A stretch of 64,000 nucleotides of DNA. It comes from Cloeon dipterum (Eukaryota; Arthropoda; Insecta; Ephemeroptera; Baetidae). Shown piece by piece: positions 29,701 to 43,600 of this stretch. A program made the position numbers and the translations under genes. Numbering within the stretch: position 1 is the first letter of the stretch; every line of letters starts with the position of its first letter. The notes under the pieces are model-generated. The model was not told where the DNA came from. It saw only the letters and a program-made list of their open reading frames with translations, and did no database searches. The stretch lies in assembly GCF_949628265.1 (NCBI RefSeq), contig NC_088787.1:17846501-17910500 (forward strand), written 5' to 3'.

Positions 29701-32700
29701 GAGGTGCGAAAACCAACAAGTTTAGTGGCGAGTCGGCACCGGTCCAGCGTCCCAGCCCGTTGAACAGTTTTAGCATTTCGAGTCATCAAATTAAGCACCT
29801 TCAATTCATGTAAAATTTACTAAATAGCCTCATATTCCAATCCCTAAGGTAGAATTTTAAGACTTAAAAACGGATTGAATTTGATACTAGGTTAGGAACT
29901 TAATATTTTAGCCTCAATAACTGCTCCGTGTTATGAAATATCGTGCTCATTAAACATTCACACAAAAGAAATATTGTTTGTTTAATTTGAATGCCCTAAC
30001 ATTTACTTATGAATTATGAAACTTTTTTATTTTGAATCACTATTAAAATGGCTGGTTTAAAATTCACGACCCTTGATATTATTTATCGTCATTTTCTCAG
30101 ATTTTAGCGGCGATAAAAGATGTGCGCGTTGTCGTCAGGCTGATTTGCATGCGAGCTTACATACAGCGAAGATTAGCACGACGAGCAGACGGCGTGTCTT
30201 TTAATGCGGAGATTAAAGTCGACTTGAGGCTAATGTGTGGCGACAAATAACCGCGAAATTTCGCTGTCGCGCGATAAGTTAATCCCCTAAATCTCCTCGG
30301 CGCGCGGAGGTGTCAAATTCCCCGTGCGCACGCGAGAGAGTATGTGATTAATAAAGCAGAAAACGAACAGCGATCTCTCACCAATCCGCTGCACGCGGAG
30401 AGCGCGACCGTCGAGTCAGGTTCGCCCTGGACGACGCCCTGAAAGTGACACGAGTGGAAGGCAGATCCGATTGAGCGACGTCTCCTGCCGCTCGGACGGT
30501 GCACGCTCAGTCTGGACGAGATGAAGTCGACGCTGGGCCACAGCTCGAGGATCAGCGGCGCATCCCGCAATGGCACCTCAAACTGCACCTTGTGCTCGTC
30601 CAGGGTGGCCCTTTTCGACCTGCTTGAGTGCCACGGGCTCACTGGGTGGTGGTGCTCCAGATCGCCGCCGGCACCGATCTTGCGTGGAATGACCACCTCA
30701 AAGTCAGTCAGCTGCCCAGTGAAAATTCCTGTAAAATGGAATGCATGAATTTTTTAGAAATGGAGTGGTCTGAAAAGATCGTCGAAAATTCAAAATTGAG
30801 CACATTTGAACCAAACGGGATTAAGAATACCATGCCATGAGGAAGATAAATACTTTAAACGGAGGATTTTAAAGAAATTATCAAACATTTTCTGTATAAT
30901 TTAGGGCACTAGCTTGACTGCAGGAATTTCTAAGCTCGGAAAAACTGGGAACAAGGCAGCCGAACTGCGTTCACAAAAATTCGAGTGATTCCCTGATATT
31001 TCCAAATGTGCAGAACACACGACCCAACACTTCATCTGTCAAATTTGTTTATTTCTGCCATGTGTAGTGTTATCCTTTTACACATCTTCTTTCATCGTTT
31101 TCCCCTTTCCTCCCTCCTTCCCTAAAAAATTTCTTTAAAATCTTCCTTTTGAAATAGCGAGAAAATTTGAATGATTTTTCCCCGCAAAAAATCAAGCTCT
31201 ATATGAGATCTGCCTTTTTGCTATTATTAAAACTTCTTAATCTTAATTCTGCACTCTTTCTTATCGTCTATAGTAGTGAGGAAGATTATTTATGATATTT
31301 TAAAAACCATTTGATTAATTGGCCTAATTTTCAAGGTTATTGCAATCGTGAGGTACTAAAAGAAAATGACGCCTTTAAATTCGAAAAGAAAATGAAGGAT
31401 ATGATTCTTGCTCAAAAACCTTACAGCTAGCTAATACTTTGATAAATAATTATAGTAAAATATTGCAATTCAAACCAGTCCATTTTCAGAAATAAAATAT
31501 TTCTATAAATTGAGGACTCTTAAACGGAAAAATTACTCCATGCTAAGTTCTCTGTTTAATAATTTTAAGATTTACTTTGAAATAATGATTAAGCATAAAG
31601 CAGTTTGAGTTAATTATTTAAAAATCAGACACAATAAACTGCACTAATCAAAGCAAAAGCAAAGCCTTATAATAAGAATTATATTTTGCTAATTTTGCAT
31701 TTGCCCGTTGACTCGTATTGTAAAGACATTCTTCGCAGTGACAAGGCAATAGGAGATATTTCAGCATTACGAGGATCTAAAACTGGCTGCTCTTTGTCAG
31801 AGATGGCAAAAATTTGGTTAAATTAGTGACTCAAAATGCGCACGGGTGCCGATTCGACTTGCTGATTTTCGCACCTTTCCACCGGCTTTAGGGACAAATG
31901 TCTGGCGTTTCAATAAAAGACCTCGGTGCGAGGAGGCCACTCGAGCCCCATGTTATCCGCTCAGCGGTGTTATTGGAATCCGGAGAGCTCATAGCCTACG
32001 GGATGTGCGGAGCAAAAGGAAAAAAATATCTTGAAATTTTACACCACTTTAACCATTTACTTGAGGCAGCTTTTAATTCCACTCCAAGAGATCTATTTAA
32101 TGGTGTATGCCTTGTTTAGGAAAATATCCTAGAAATTACAAGTATAGGGAGGCAGTGCTCGCAATTTGAAAAGAACACGAATTTTGAAGCCACTTTTGCA
32201 AGCTAAAAATTAAAACTTTGATTTATGCAATAGAGAATTTTTTTATATTTTTTATCACTCTGAGGCGTTTACTCAATTGAATGGTTGACAAAGACAACGA
32301 TCTCTCAACGTCGCGTCAAAACATCTTATTTTTCAACGAATTCTTCTTCAAATGAATCAAATGATTTTTAAACTGAACGACAGGATATTATGGTTTAAAT
32401 ATTTTTAATGTATCATCAGTCTACAGCAAAAATCTGTAAAACTGTTTCCACATTTTTGCGTCATTTATAAAAATTCCAGCATCATATTTGAAAATTTGGC
32501 TCTCAAATCGGCCCTCGCAAGTTTACAGTAATAGAGACAACTATATTTACATTAAAATCTAGATTTAAAAAGTACCATAATGAACAAACTTAAAAATAAT
32601 AACCTCTAAAGATTTGAAGTTGAGCGCGTTGTATACATTTATATCTCTTTAAAGGACTAACAATAAAATAAGCAACCGATTCAATGCTATATGTTTATCT

Positions 32701-33112
32701 GTTGCATATCTCTATTTGAGCTTAACATTGTGCTGCAATGCAATAAATTGCAAATTTGACGTCCAATTAAGGGAGCAAACACAGACGTCAATTACCAGAA
32801 ATAAAATTGCGATAAACCAACATCTCTAGCTTTCTATCGCTCAAGTCCGGCATTGTGCGCACGTAATCTGATGTTTCTCTCGGTTTGTTGAGTCGCGCGA
32901 GGCCTCTCGTACGTTCGTATTATAGGCGGTGGCTCTCTTTGCAGCGAGAACAACGTAATTCAATTCTGAATAGCAGAGCGAGCCGCTTTGTTTCCGCAAT
33001 CAGAGAGCAATTAGACGCGGGCAATTGCTGCATGGGCGACCGAACGAGAGCGAGAGAGCAAACGATCAGAGAGTAAATGCATTCTTCCATGCGTTATTTA
33101 CGTGTGTGTTTA

Positions 33113-33143
<31 letters not shown>

Positions 33144-34310
33144 GAGAGACGATCGTTTTATACAAGCTCTCTAGCTGTCACTCGCGTGTTTGTTTTCCAC
33201 TGTCGCACGCGGCGGCGGCGGCTGCGATGGCGACGGTGAACAGTAAAGTTACATTTTTTGAAAAGTCTCAATTAAACAATTTCTCCGCCAACAATGATGC
33301 TCAAGGAAAACCGCTTTTATTAAAATAATGAGTCGCTACTGCCACACAAAATCCTCTCGCGAGGTCAGTCGCCGCGCGCCATGCAGGACTAATGAGACAA
33401 AAACAAGCGATTGGCACCTGACGTCCACCTCCTCAGTCAGAGGCAAATTTATGCTTTAATTATAGGCTGCGTCCGCTCGAATGTCATGACGATGGTATTG
33501 GATTCTGCGTGTGCGGCCACGCTGCTATATACACAGTTTATATCGTCGTATGTACACAGCACCGCGCCAGGAACGTTTAATTTGATTTTGATCGCGCAGT
33601 TATCAGGTTACGCGACCTCGATCGAAGCACTCCGGATAATCGATATGTATAACAATTTCCAACGACCCGTTTATTATTATTATTTGCAGTTCGTAAAACA
33701 CGAGGTTGCAAAACTGCTCGTAATGTGAAACGACTTGTCGGCGGCAGACAAGAAAAATGTTTCAATTTTCGGTCCGATTTGCATTCAAATGGACCCGCAT
33801 AGTGGGATCTGAATATGGTAGATATACGCTGCAGCTAATAAATATTTGATTTTTTTCAAGTCCATCCATTTAAAGTTTCGACTTAAAAGCTCTTCTGCGA
33901 AATGAACAAAGCCGATTTTTAAATTTTGTCGTTCACTTCCTGAATGTCCTGAAGGTTATTTAAATCCGTTTTGCAATGAAATTCAAGGCCTGATTGTAAG
34001 TAAAATGCATTCGGGCGTTTTGTTTGAATTCGATGCTTCTATAAAAAAAGAAAGAAATCCCATCCCGTGGGCGATAGACGATAAAAATTAACGCAATAAA
34101 AATTTGACTCGTATTCAAAATAAACTGAGGTCCAAGCGTGTGAACTCACGGCCGAAAATAATAGCAAAAGTCTGCGAAATCTAGTCTCAAACTCTCAATT
34201 TGCATAATTAAGACATAAAATATGGTACAGTTACCTTGGAACGATTGGGCCGACGCGAGTAGCAGCAGCAGCAGTAGCGGCGTCAGCGCGGCGCTCAGGG
34301 TGCGGATCAT
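20762..34310 (-). CDS. ADAMTS secreted zinc metalloprotease, about 1,106 aa, 21 recognised coding exons
   Basis: Secreted extracellular-matrix protease. Exons: 34310-34235, 30728-30382, 26328-26187, 25637-25353, 25299-25213, 24863-24733, 24678-24529, 24479-24318, 24262-24106, 23807-23718, 23522-23313, 23261-23180, 23122-23001, 22920-22800, 22732-22609, 22469-22349, 22293-22162, 22075-21954, 21613-21241, 21103-20975, 20920-20762. Order: signal peptide (MIRTLSAALTPLLLLLLL), prodomain, furin-type RLKR, catalytic domain from RNVEVMVVAD, zinc site HELGHNFGMVHD around residues 400-412, Met-turn HIMTP, disintegrin-like LPAGALYDADHQC, TSR1 (WGEWRAFTECSRTCGGG), Cys-rich (ACGVCNGDGSQC), spacer (GPTNESLHVY), then four more TSR-like repeats (DWSACSVTCGTG, GPWQLCPLTCG, CSTTCGDG, GTWSKCDC). 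No C-terminal PLAC domain is evident. Active-site residues look intact. Exons 3 and 4 do not join in phase, so a small exon is probably missing. The exact subfamily is unresolved. Confidence 0.92.
26329..30381 (-). other. ADAMTS intron between the prodomain exons
   Basis: About 4 kb, mainly AT-rich, with GC-richer, CG-rich blocks at 26440-27060 and 28200-28820. No coding exon or transposon end recognised. The GC-rich blocks contain spurious open frames on both strands and are better explained as regulatory or first-exon-like sequence. Confidence 0.4.
32033..32212 (+). repeat. Diverged dispersed repeat, copy 1
   Basis: By eye this aligns, same orientation, with about 47010-47195. Shared words in order include GAGATCTAT, a run ending TTTAGG, an AAGTA(TA)GGGAG block, TTTGAAAAG, and GCAGCC/GAAGCC followed by ACTTTT. 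I estimate roughly 65-75 percent identity, not computed. The family is unknown and the ends are approximate; an old MITE or SINE is likely. Confidence 0.5.
33105..33139 (+). repeat. GT dinucleotide microsatellite
   Basis: A (TG/GT)n tract with one interruption, followed by a short GA run (AAAGAGAGAGA). It lies in ADAMTS intron 1. Confidence 0.8.
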
Positions 34311-34620
34311 GGCGCACCCTGAGAGGTGCTGGCTGCTTGGTTGGTTGTCGACCCAGCGAGCACTGCGCGCCTTACCTCCGCAGCGCAGCCTCTCCCGCGA
34401 CGGCCGAGAGCAGGAAAAGGCTCGTTCGCGAGCCAATCAGATAGCCTAATCAAATGCAGCAGGCGCCGCGCACCAGCGTAACCGGCGGTCGCCACCAGCC
34501 ACCGTCCGACAATGAGGCGGCTGGCTGGCCGGCCGGCCCGCCGTCCAAGCTCTGCGCTCGCATTAAATCATCTCGCTGCTCTCATCCTGCGCGCGAGAGC
34601 TGTTGCAACTTCGGCCACTC
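34311..34620 (-). promoter_or_regulatory. CG-rich ADAMTS leader and promoter region
   Basis: Some 300 bases upstream of the ADAMTS ATG are GC- and CG-rich, then the sequence turns sharply AT-rich. The frame is open upstream of the chosen ATG, but only the ATG at 34310 gives a clean signal peptide, so it is preferred. Confidence 0.4.
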
Positions 34621-37600
34621 GTTACGTATGGTAATTTTGGCGACGCGCTTTCTACAATTGGTCAAAAGTCAGCGATTTTCGCGAAATCAATACCATATCA
34701 AATCTTTTATAAATTTATTGATATATATATATTTTGTCATTCTCTCTTAATACGAATTTATTTGTATATAAAACTAACTATCTATAGGTTAACTATTTTG
34801 TGATATATTCGTTTTAACATTTGAAACTGTTTGTTTATTTTAATTTAGAAATTTGTCGTCTAAGGTAAAAAAACTTCAGGCACAGGCGTAACTCACACAA
34901 TCTCTAATAATTTAATATTACATGGCTGTACAATTTACAGCCAAAACTATTTTTTTTTTAACAAAAGGGAATATCACCTGATTACTTTTCTCATACATGA
35001 TTCCATCCTTTAGCATCTCTCTATATCTTAGAGCAATAATTGCATCAGGCATTGAAACCAATTGTTAATATTTCAAACTGGGCAACTGTTAAGCATCTTA
35101 TACTATTTACGATTTTGTTAATTAGTTTATGTCGAGACTGTTTACTCTCTTTTCCGATTTTAATTATAAATATTCCGATCAGTTCTCAAAGCTTTGGCCT
35201 TAATAGTAAGTTTTTCCTTTAAACCAGTTCGACGACATTTGAGCGTGTGTTTTCATTTTCATGCTCCGCGCTCGAGAAGATATCTTTAGTAAGATCTGTT
35301 TTCAAAACGAAACTTCGGATTTTCCAGGAATGCATTTGCTGCATTCATTAATGTTAGAAATACGTCCCATCTGGACATGTAAAGCAATTTAATAAAAAAA
35401 AAACGCCAATTAAGTACTTTAAAAACATTAACGCTCGTTTAAAATGTCACTCTGAATAGGAAGTTATCTTTTATTATTAAAAACTGCGTTGCTAACTTGT
35501 AGTTGTTAATATCCAACTCATCAGCGGTGGCTTTAGATGTTGCAAAATGAGCCGCCACTGCCGCCAGTTGATCCATTCCACTCTAAAATTCAGCCATCAT
35601 TGAACGGAACGCTTAAAATCAATTTCTGTAAACAGTAATTATAAATAATTGCAGCTTTAGTTCACGTCGTTTCGGCGTAACGTGTCTCTTACTCTCGTCT
35701 CGTGAATTAATCCGAAACGATACACAGTGGTCAAGCCTTCATCTCTTTGACTTGGCCTTGCATATCAAAGGAGAAGGACTCACTTTTGACACTTGTCTAC
35801 TCTGAGAGGAGATCTTAAATGGAATAAAAACGCGTTCTTCGTTCCTGAAAGTGTCCAAAGAAGTTATAAAGACAGAAAAACATATTTCTGGGTATGCTTG
35901 TCGTACCAGAAATAAAATTTTAAAAATAAACGATGATGGAATGCTCCAATTTCCTTCTGATATAGATATAACTTTGATGTCTAAATTGCAACCGAAGAAA
36001 ACAATAATAATGAATTTTTAAAATTTGCTGTTTTTGTTATATAATCGAGCAGGAAAATGCAATAACTAATATATTTTCGTTCATGTGTATGTTCTATTTT
36101 GAACTCAAGTATTGTTTTCCCCGTGAAAAAGAAAAGCACAATTAATTAATTTCCTTGTCACACCTGGTGTCACTCTCAAAGCCGTGTTTTCTCTAACTCT
36201 GTTTGAATAAATTTAGATTTTTTTTTTAATGTTGCACCCACGTTGGCAGGACCACCTTATTATTTTTTGCTACAAAAAATAATATTTCGTGAAATTGAGG
36301 CACTCAAGAAACGGACAGCACCCATAATTGCGGCCTGCTGTAATCTGTCAAAACGCTCTTCCAGTCCCAGCAGCTTCGATTCCCGCGTGTCACTCTCCTA
36401 GCGCTGCGCTGAAGATAAGCATTAAATCGCCATCTGCACACTCCAGTCCTTTCTGTGTACAAACTCATTACTGGAGCAAGCGACACAACATGTGCATTAA
36501 AGTTAAACAGATGATTGAGAGTACTGTCATTGTTGCGTATAAAAATAATGTAACGACATCTTATATGCGAGCACTTGACATGCCAGTGAACACTCACGAC
36601 ACAAATTATCTGCCGGTTAAACCAGTTCGCAGTCTAGAAAATGTTCTTTTCTATTAACATTTAAAAAAAATCAATTTCTTTAATTTAAATCTTTTGTTCT
36701 GTCGTAGTCGCCACAATTGCTGATGATATAATGAAAATGCGTGTTTTATTATGGTTATCTTATGTTATCTAAAGGACCTTTGTGCGAAATTTCCCTGTTC
36801 GGTGTAAAGTCGTGTCCTTTGCTCTTTACATTTTAAACTATATGAACTGTTTGAAAATTTATACCCCTTTTTATGTCTCACAAACAGAACTGACGCATGA
36901 GAGAGTGCTGATCACATGATAATGCAGGATGAATTGATTATTATAAAATCACAAAGTCAATTTGAATTGAGGCAATTTATTAAAAATGGAAATCCATTTA
37001 TCTGTGAAGTGTATAATAATTATATAGTATACATATATAATACGTGTTTTAGGACATTTTTATAAACTAGTTACGCATATCTTGAGGTCTTTCTGAATAC
37101 CTTGTTTTAAAGGGTGTTACAGTTATAAGATTTCCTTACACAACTACTTTGATGAAAAAGTTAACTCTTCCGATTTTGTACATTTTTATCAATGAACAAA
37201 ACCCGTCCCGTTAAAAAAGGCCGCGACATAAAAAAAATTTCAATTTAGTCATCAGTTTGGATTCACAGATTAAATATTTAGCAATTTTGAATTGTTGAAT
37301 TTCAGTTTGGGAGGTGCACTGAGTATGCATTAGGCGAATTTTGATCTTCTCAGGCGGACTAGAGCAACCACGTCGAATGTGCAACTATCTAATTGAGCAG
37401 ACGGGGTTGATTAAGCTATGGCAAGTAGACAGACTTGTGATGCGCGCGTTTAAGATCATATTACAATCGCTAAAGCACGTAACTATGATGGGCGTGTTAC
37501 GCAGATTACATCATTTCAATATACCCAAAGTGGTCGAAATTCGAGCTTGTGAAAGAGATATTTTATGCTATGAATAATTCGCTCGTAGAGCTAGGATTGA

Positions 37601-37687
37601 GAGAAATCCGGCCAGCCCGCTTGAGCCGCACAAGAACCACAAATGAATTAGGAACTGCGAGGAGAACACGTCAAACGAGTGTCTTCT
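34621..37687. other. Intergenic stretch between ADAMTS and the SOCS-box gene
   Basis: AT-rich, with no coding exon or RNA gene recognised. Overlapping frames near 36304-36657 on both strands have no domain. A minus-strand AATAAA at 36981-36976 could serve the SOCS-box gene. Confidence 0.4.
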
Positions 37688-40600
37688 TTAAAAGAGATCC
37701 TGCATCAGCAGAGTTCTTTTCAAGGGCGGCGAAAGGCCTAAAAGGGGCACTCCGTGAGAAGTCCGGCCACCCAGTCGGCGTCTGATTGCGCTGAGGCAGC
37801 TGAATTGTAAGCTCTGAGGGTTGGTCCAGTAGACGGAGAGCACTTCCTTCACTCGCTTGAAGATTGGCCCCAAAACCTTTGGACATTTGGCGTGTCTAAA
37901 ATATAAAAAGTTAAATTAGCTTATTTAATTTTCTACACAATTTAAATTGTGAAACTTCGTAATTTATCAAAAATGAAAATATTTGTAAATTTGTCTTTGG
38001 TGTTATAAATTATAAATTTGTTAACATCAATTTTATTTGATTATATTTTAATTTACTGTAATTTTGACAGCTTTTTTATACATGTACAACGTGAATGCGT
38101 AGAAAAATAATATCTGATTAGATTATTTTTTATTTTTACAGCGTTTTCCGGGTATGGCAATATTTATAGTGTAAAAGCTTTCACAATGCAAATAGTATAC
38201 ATTTTTTAACAATTAAATGATATGATAGCATAGTTTAAATTAATACAAAGAATCTTAAATAAATACCTATTTCCCGTATCTTCTAATATTAAATTTTAGT
38301 AACCCCTAATTGTGTTGTGCCAATTCAAGATCACTGTTTGCAATATAGCTGACCTTATGTATAGTAATGAATGAACAAGATTTTAAAGAAAACTTATTTT
38401 TGCCGTTTTTACACAAAGATTTATAAAACTCAATAATTAAAATAATGTTTCTGGGTGGTGCCTTCAGCACTGCAAAAGAGCACAAGACCTAACCTTGGTC
38501 CAACAAAAAATAAAATCCTTTAGCAAAACACTCCTCAGATATCATCTTTCCATCTTATGATCGAAAAGTTAAATTAAAATTTCAGTCCTAACAAAAAATA
38601 GTGATGAACTAACCTAAACATGGCCCTGAGCACGTGGGCCTTCATCTGCGCAGGTCGCTCGCCCATAACTCTGGCGAGCATTTCCAGGGTGAGGTCGCAG
38701 TTTTCAAAGCGGCGTCTCAGGATAAGCGCCCTAAGCAGCCAGGTGAAGGGGGAGTGGTCGGTTTCCGCAGGGGCGCCGAGGTGCCACACACTGGCGCCGT
38801 TGTTGAGCAGCAAGCGCGTCAGGGCGGCCGTGTCGTCCAGACGCTGCACGCTGTGGCTGAGGAGGGTGCGCCCCTCAGGGTCTGTCTCGTCAGGGTCCGC
38901 GCCGGCCGCGAGCAGGAACTCAGCTAGCTGGGTCGCCGCCTCAAAGTTCCCTTTGCTCAGGGCGCTGCGCACCTCGAGCAGGGAGGTTGGGAACGGTGAA
39001 GGTTCTTCGTCGAGATCACACGTCGAACATTCTGTGAAGGGAGAGAATGTCAGTCAAATTTCATAACGTTTGGGACGATATTTAGATATTTTCAAAATTA
39101 CATACAATTTTCAAACAAGCACCACATGATAAGTTTATTGAATGAAGGGCGAAATATTAAAAATATATTTTTAAAAAAAATTGACACTGACTGTCAAATT
39201 ATTACAAATAATAACTAAATGTTCATGTTGCTAATTGACCAGTTGAAATTAATGCTGTTGTTTAACTCAAGAAACATGATGGTTCTAAAATGTTTTCATT
39301 TTATATTGCTTTTTATTTGGTGTAATTTATAAGAGCTGAAAAACTTTAAACTTCAGACTTAATTCTGGTTGCTTCAAAAATTGTTATTTCTTTTTTAATT
39401 ATTACAAGTTAATACTGACTTTATAATTAAGAGATTTTGGCAAGATGAGATATTTTCCTTTTTTTACTATTTAAATTTTCAGTTTATAACTTAACAAAGA
39501 ATAAACCATTTCACAGCAAACAATTCGGTTCAAATTTTTTACCTTTAGCAGGGAACGTTTGTCCTAGCCATTGACAAATCCGTTGGCAGACGCAGGAATC
39601 GGATACTGGCAGTGCTTGCAAGGTGAGAATCATAGATACATCTTCCGTCAAGGGTTTCAGACTGGGCTGGGGAAGGTGAACACAAAGGTCCAACTCAAGG
39701 CACAGTTGGTGCTTCGAAGTAAACAGGGAAACCCCAGCGTTTCTCTCGTGCCTGAAATTTGAAACGAATTTAAGAATTCCTGCAGGTGAATCAAAAATAT
39801 TACAAATTTTATTTATAAGAATTCAACATTAAGCTTTTTAACAATCGTTTGACAAATTAAAAAAAAATTCAAATATTTTTCTTGTCGTATTTTATAAATT
39901 GTCGTAAAGCCATTGTCCTGCTCCATCAATTAAATGTTTAGTTTGATTTCTTAAATTTTTTAATATATATTCATTTTGTTAAACCCTATCCATCTTATGA
40001 GTACATGAATCTAAACCAATTCGTTCGTGTTCAGTTATTAATCTAAAATACATATTTTAAATTGAACTTAGATCAACTTTAGATGAGGCAGTTGGTTAAA
40101 AACATTAATGAACGGTTAATTGAAACAAATCTAATAATTCGAACGTGGCAAAAAGGCGTGCGAGATTAAAAATCACGTCTGGAAATTCCTTCAGCAAAAA
40201 TGACAGACGGACGGCGTGCAATGAGGCGAAAAGCAAAAAGAAGTGTGAAGAGCAGTGTCAGTCACACCGGCGCAAAATTCCGTTGAAAAAGTGTCAACGT
40301 GCCCACTAGAAAACGGTCACGGCAGCGAGCGAGTGACTGCTGACGAGCGGATGAAATTTTAACCTGCAGCGGCGCGAGAGCGGTGCACTGCGGCAGTCTT
40401 TCTTTTTACTCGTCTTTTTGCTCGCAATTACTCCGCGGCAAGAGGATATGAAGAGGCTCGTCGTTGTACTCTCAGGGTTGCCTATGATTGGCAACACTTG
40501 TGGCGGTCTAGCGGAGCGAACGAACGAACGAACGAACGAACGAGCGAGTGAGCGAGCGAGCGAGAGCTCAGTCAGAGTCACTGACCAGCCCAACACTCGC

Positions 40601-43600
40601 GAGTCATCGGCCTCGTTGGCCCCGCTAGTGATCTCTCCGCTTTTGTGACGCTCCTCTTTTTGGCCTAGCTGCCAGCTATTTATCCAAATAACACACACGC
40701 CGCATGTGTCCCGAGAGAGCTATATTTTTCGGGCGTTTCACGCGGAAACGAGCCACGCTAATGCACTGCAGGCTCGAATTATGCTTGTCAACGCGGCGCG
40801 TATTATTCATTCACACCGCCCTACAGATCGCAATCAACGAGCTGGCCGCAGTTAAACGCACTCTTTTCAACTTTGGAAAGAAACCGTTCTTTTTGTGAAC
40901 TCGTGCCGGCCAATTTTCATCTCGGTCCGAGACACGCTATAGAGGCTGGATAATCGAAACTGCGCGTATTTGATTTGCTGCAGCACCGGAAATACTTAGT
41001 TTGTTAGTAGTTCCCTTGATGCGCTCAATAAATTTTTAAATACGTTAAATTTAAAATAATTTAATGCTGTTGACCTCACTCAGGACTCAAGCGAAGACTA
41101 GAAACACAACATCAATCTTCATGACTGCCTAGGTCAACTTCATTTTTTGCTTTAAAATTAAATATTTTTTTCATTTTCCTTATTTTATATTTCCTGGCAG
41201 TATAGAGTGCGTTGAACTCTTCTTTCCCTAATTGATTTCCGACGCACCATTCAAGCTCATCCCCTCGCTATGGGTTTTACTGCCGACAAAAAACTTGCGA
41301 CATAATCAAACTCCATTTCGTACCTGCCAGGGTGGGTAAGGTCGTCAACCTAGAAGACCGTGAAACCACGTGATCAATGGGCATTATCCTGGGGTGGATT
41401 GAACAAATGCACAATAAACTTAGAGCAGCTTTTGACGGTATGGTCAGTGAACTCACCCCCTCAAGCATCCCTCTTTTCCCACCCACAACAAGAAAGGACC
41501 GGAGCCGCGCGGCGTATTTTATATATGATCTGGCACAGGAGCGGGAGGACTGTAAAATAAACTAGCAGCTACCTGCACGCTGACAAAACACAGAAAGATC
41601 AGTAATGCTTCTCATTCTTACCCCTGCATGCGCACAGAGGGTCGCATCCTTTGTTTGCCTCGTCCACGAAAACAACTTTTATGGAGAGGTCAACGTCTCC
41701 TCGAGTAGTTTAGGCGGCGCGTGTGTGTGAGTGTGTTTGTATGTTCTCTCTGGCAGGAGGAAGATGCGTAATTGCGACAACGAAATGATTATTGCGGCCC
41801 AATTGGCCAGATGAGCTACTGGCCACTCACCTGTCGCTTCCCGCGAAAGAGGAAATCGTTTGCGACATGAGTTGAGCCGTGCCTTTCTTCTAATCGTCGC
41901 AGTGGAATCTGTTGGCAACTTTGTAAGCGCGGCTCGCGACTTATTTTAAGGGTGAAAATTTACTGCCTGTCCGCGCTTAATGTTAATTGAGAGGGCTAAT
42001 TAACGTTGTTTAGACCGACAGTTTTTTCTTGTTTAAGCTTTTCAAACAGCAGTCGTATTTTGCCTGCTAGACAGCTGGTGCTTGCTTCAAAATAAGAAGA
42101 GTCTATTTGAAGGAAAAACTATTTAGAAACTTCGCGAATTGCAATGATGCCTGAAAAAATCATTTGTACTGCTAATTAAACCTGTATCCAAGTAAAAGAA
42201 ATGAGAATTTATGAAATTTTATTTTAACAGAGGTGGTATTTACGGGGCATCAAAATTAAAAAATGTTAAATGAGAAGGCCAATTAGCATTTTTAAGGTTG
42301 TTGAAACAAGCCAAACAAACAAAGGCTTGTTAATCAGAAAAGCAGAGTTCTCAAATGATGCAGAAAAATAATGGTACCTATTTTGAGAGCGTTTCTGTTT
42401 TTAAATTTGGCAGAGGACAAAATAACCCCATCAACTAAATCTTGGACACTACATAAAACTAAACCAAACACATGAAATTACTTTTTCCTAAATTTATTGT
42501 TGACCCATCGATTTCAGGAATCAATAGATTATTTTTAGTTCGAGATTTTTATCAAAGCAAAACAGGAAAAAAAAGGAATTTCACGAGAAAAGCAGCTGCA
42601 AGACGACTAAGAACGAAGCGCAGTCTGTTTCGAGGAAATTTCTATTTTGCGAAAATAACCGTGCGGCAGGTGAACCCTTGCGAAAAGCAAGTGCCAGCCA
42701 GCCAGGCAGAGCGCGCGCCACGCGTGTACAGTGTAAGAAATATGTGCCAAACTATGCAATACGGCGATCACCGTTAGGCGTTCATTCACCTTGAGTATCA
42801 AAACTTGCTGCATTCTCTTAATAAAGAAAGAGCTGCTTGCTGCCTTCAGATCATTACGGTTTAACAGTTGCATGAATACCGCTGCACAGTCGCGTCTTCA
42901 AAATATCGCGGTCGGACGTCAACCCCGCTCCACGCGGAGTGAGAGAGCGCGCCGCAGCCTCCCAATTTCTGACCCTTACCTCGCGAGTCTTGACCCCACG
43001 ATTTCCGTAATTTTCGCTAATCGCGCCGCCGGAAGAATTAGCAGAGATGTGAATCTCACCGTTTACGCACTCACACGTTTTCTACGCCGAAATGCATGAT
43101 AGGTTTATTGGTCTGGACTGTTTTTTTAATATCAAAATATAAAAGAAACAAAAGAAAAATTGGGTGGTGTTTGCTTTCAGTTTGATTAATCTTACAACAC
43201 TCAACAGTAATATTATAAAATTTGTATTTCGTCTCTTAATTTTTTACCAGTGATATAAAACATGTTCCTATTAAGCAATATGATTAGTTTTTTAGGTATT
43301 TTCCCAACATTCTTTTAAAGCATAACATAATTAAATTTTTCTTAAGAAATTTTCGGAAATGTCTTTTTTTAAGCAATATGTATACGATAAAATCATTCCT
43401 GAGATTGTTGTCGATTTAAGAAATATCAGCGTTGTTGGGGCCGTTGACCCTTGAGCTCACAATCTCATTCATCTTCAAGCGAACAATAGGTTTTTCTTGA
43501 TGTTTGCTGTCCAGTGTTCAACCTGCCATTCTTAACGCAGCTGCAACCTGGCATCGAACGATAACAACCCTAAAATTTCTAAAAATAGCTCAGAGAAACA

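Larger units (their letters stand above)
30729..34234 (-). other. ADAMTS intron 1
   Basis: About 3.5 kb after the signal-peptide exon. It contains one copy of a diverged dispersed repeat (about 32033-32212), a GT microsatellite near 33105-33139 and a CG/GAGA-rich block at 32830-33400, possibly an enhancer or alternative promoter. No exon is recognised. Confidence 0.4.

Noticed and set aside
38620-39066. 148-codon plus-strand frame
   Set aside because: Shadow of the GC-rich ankyrin exon on the minus strand.
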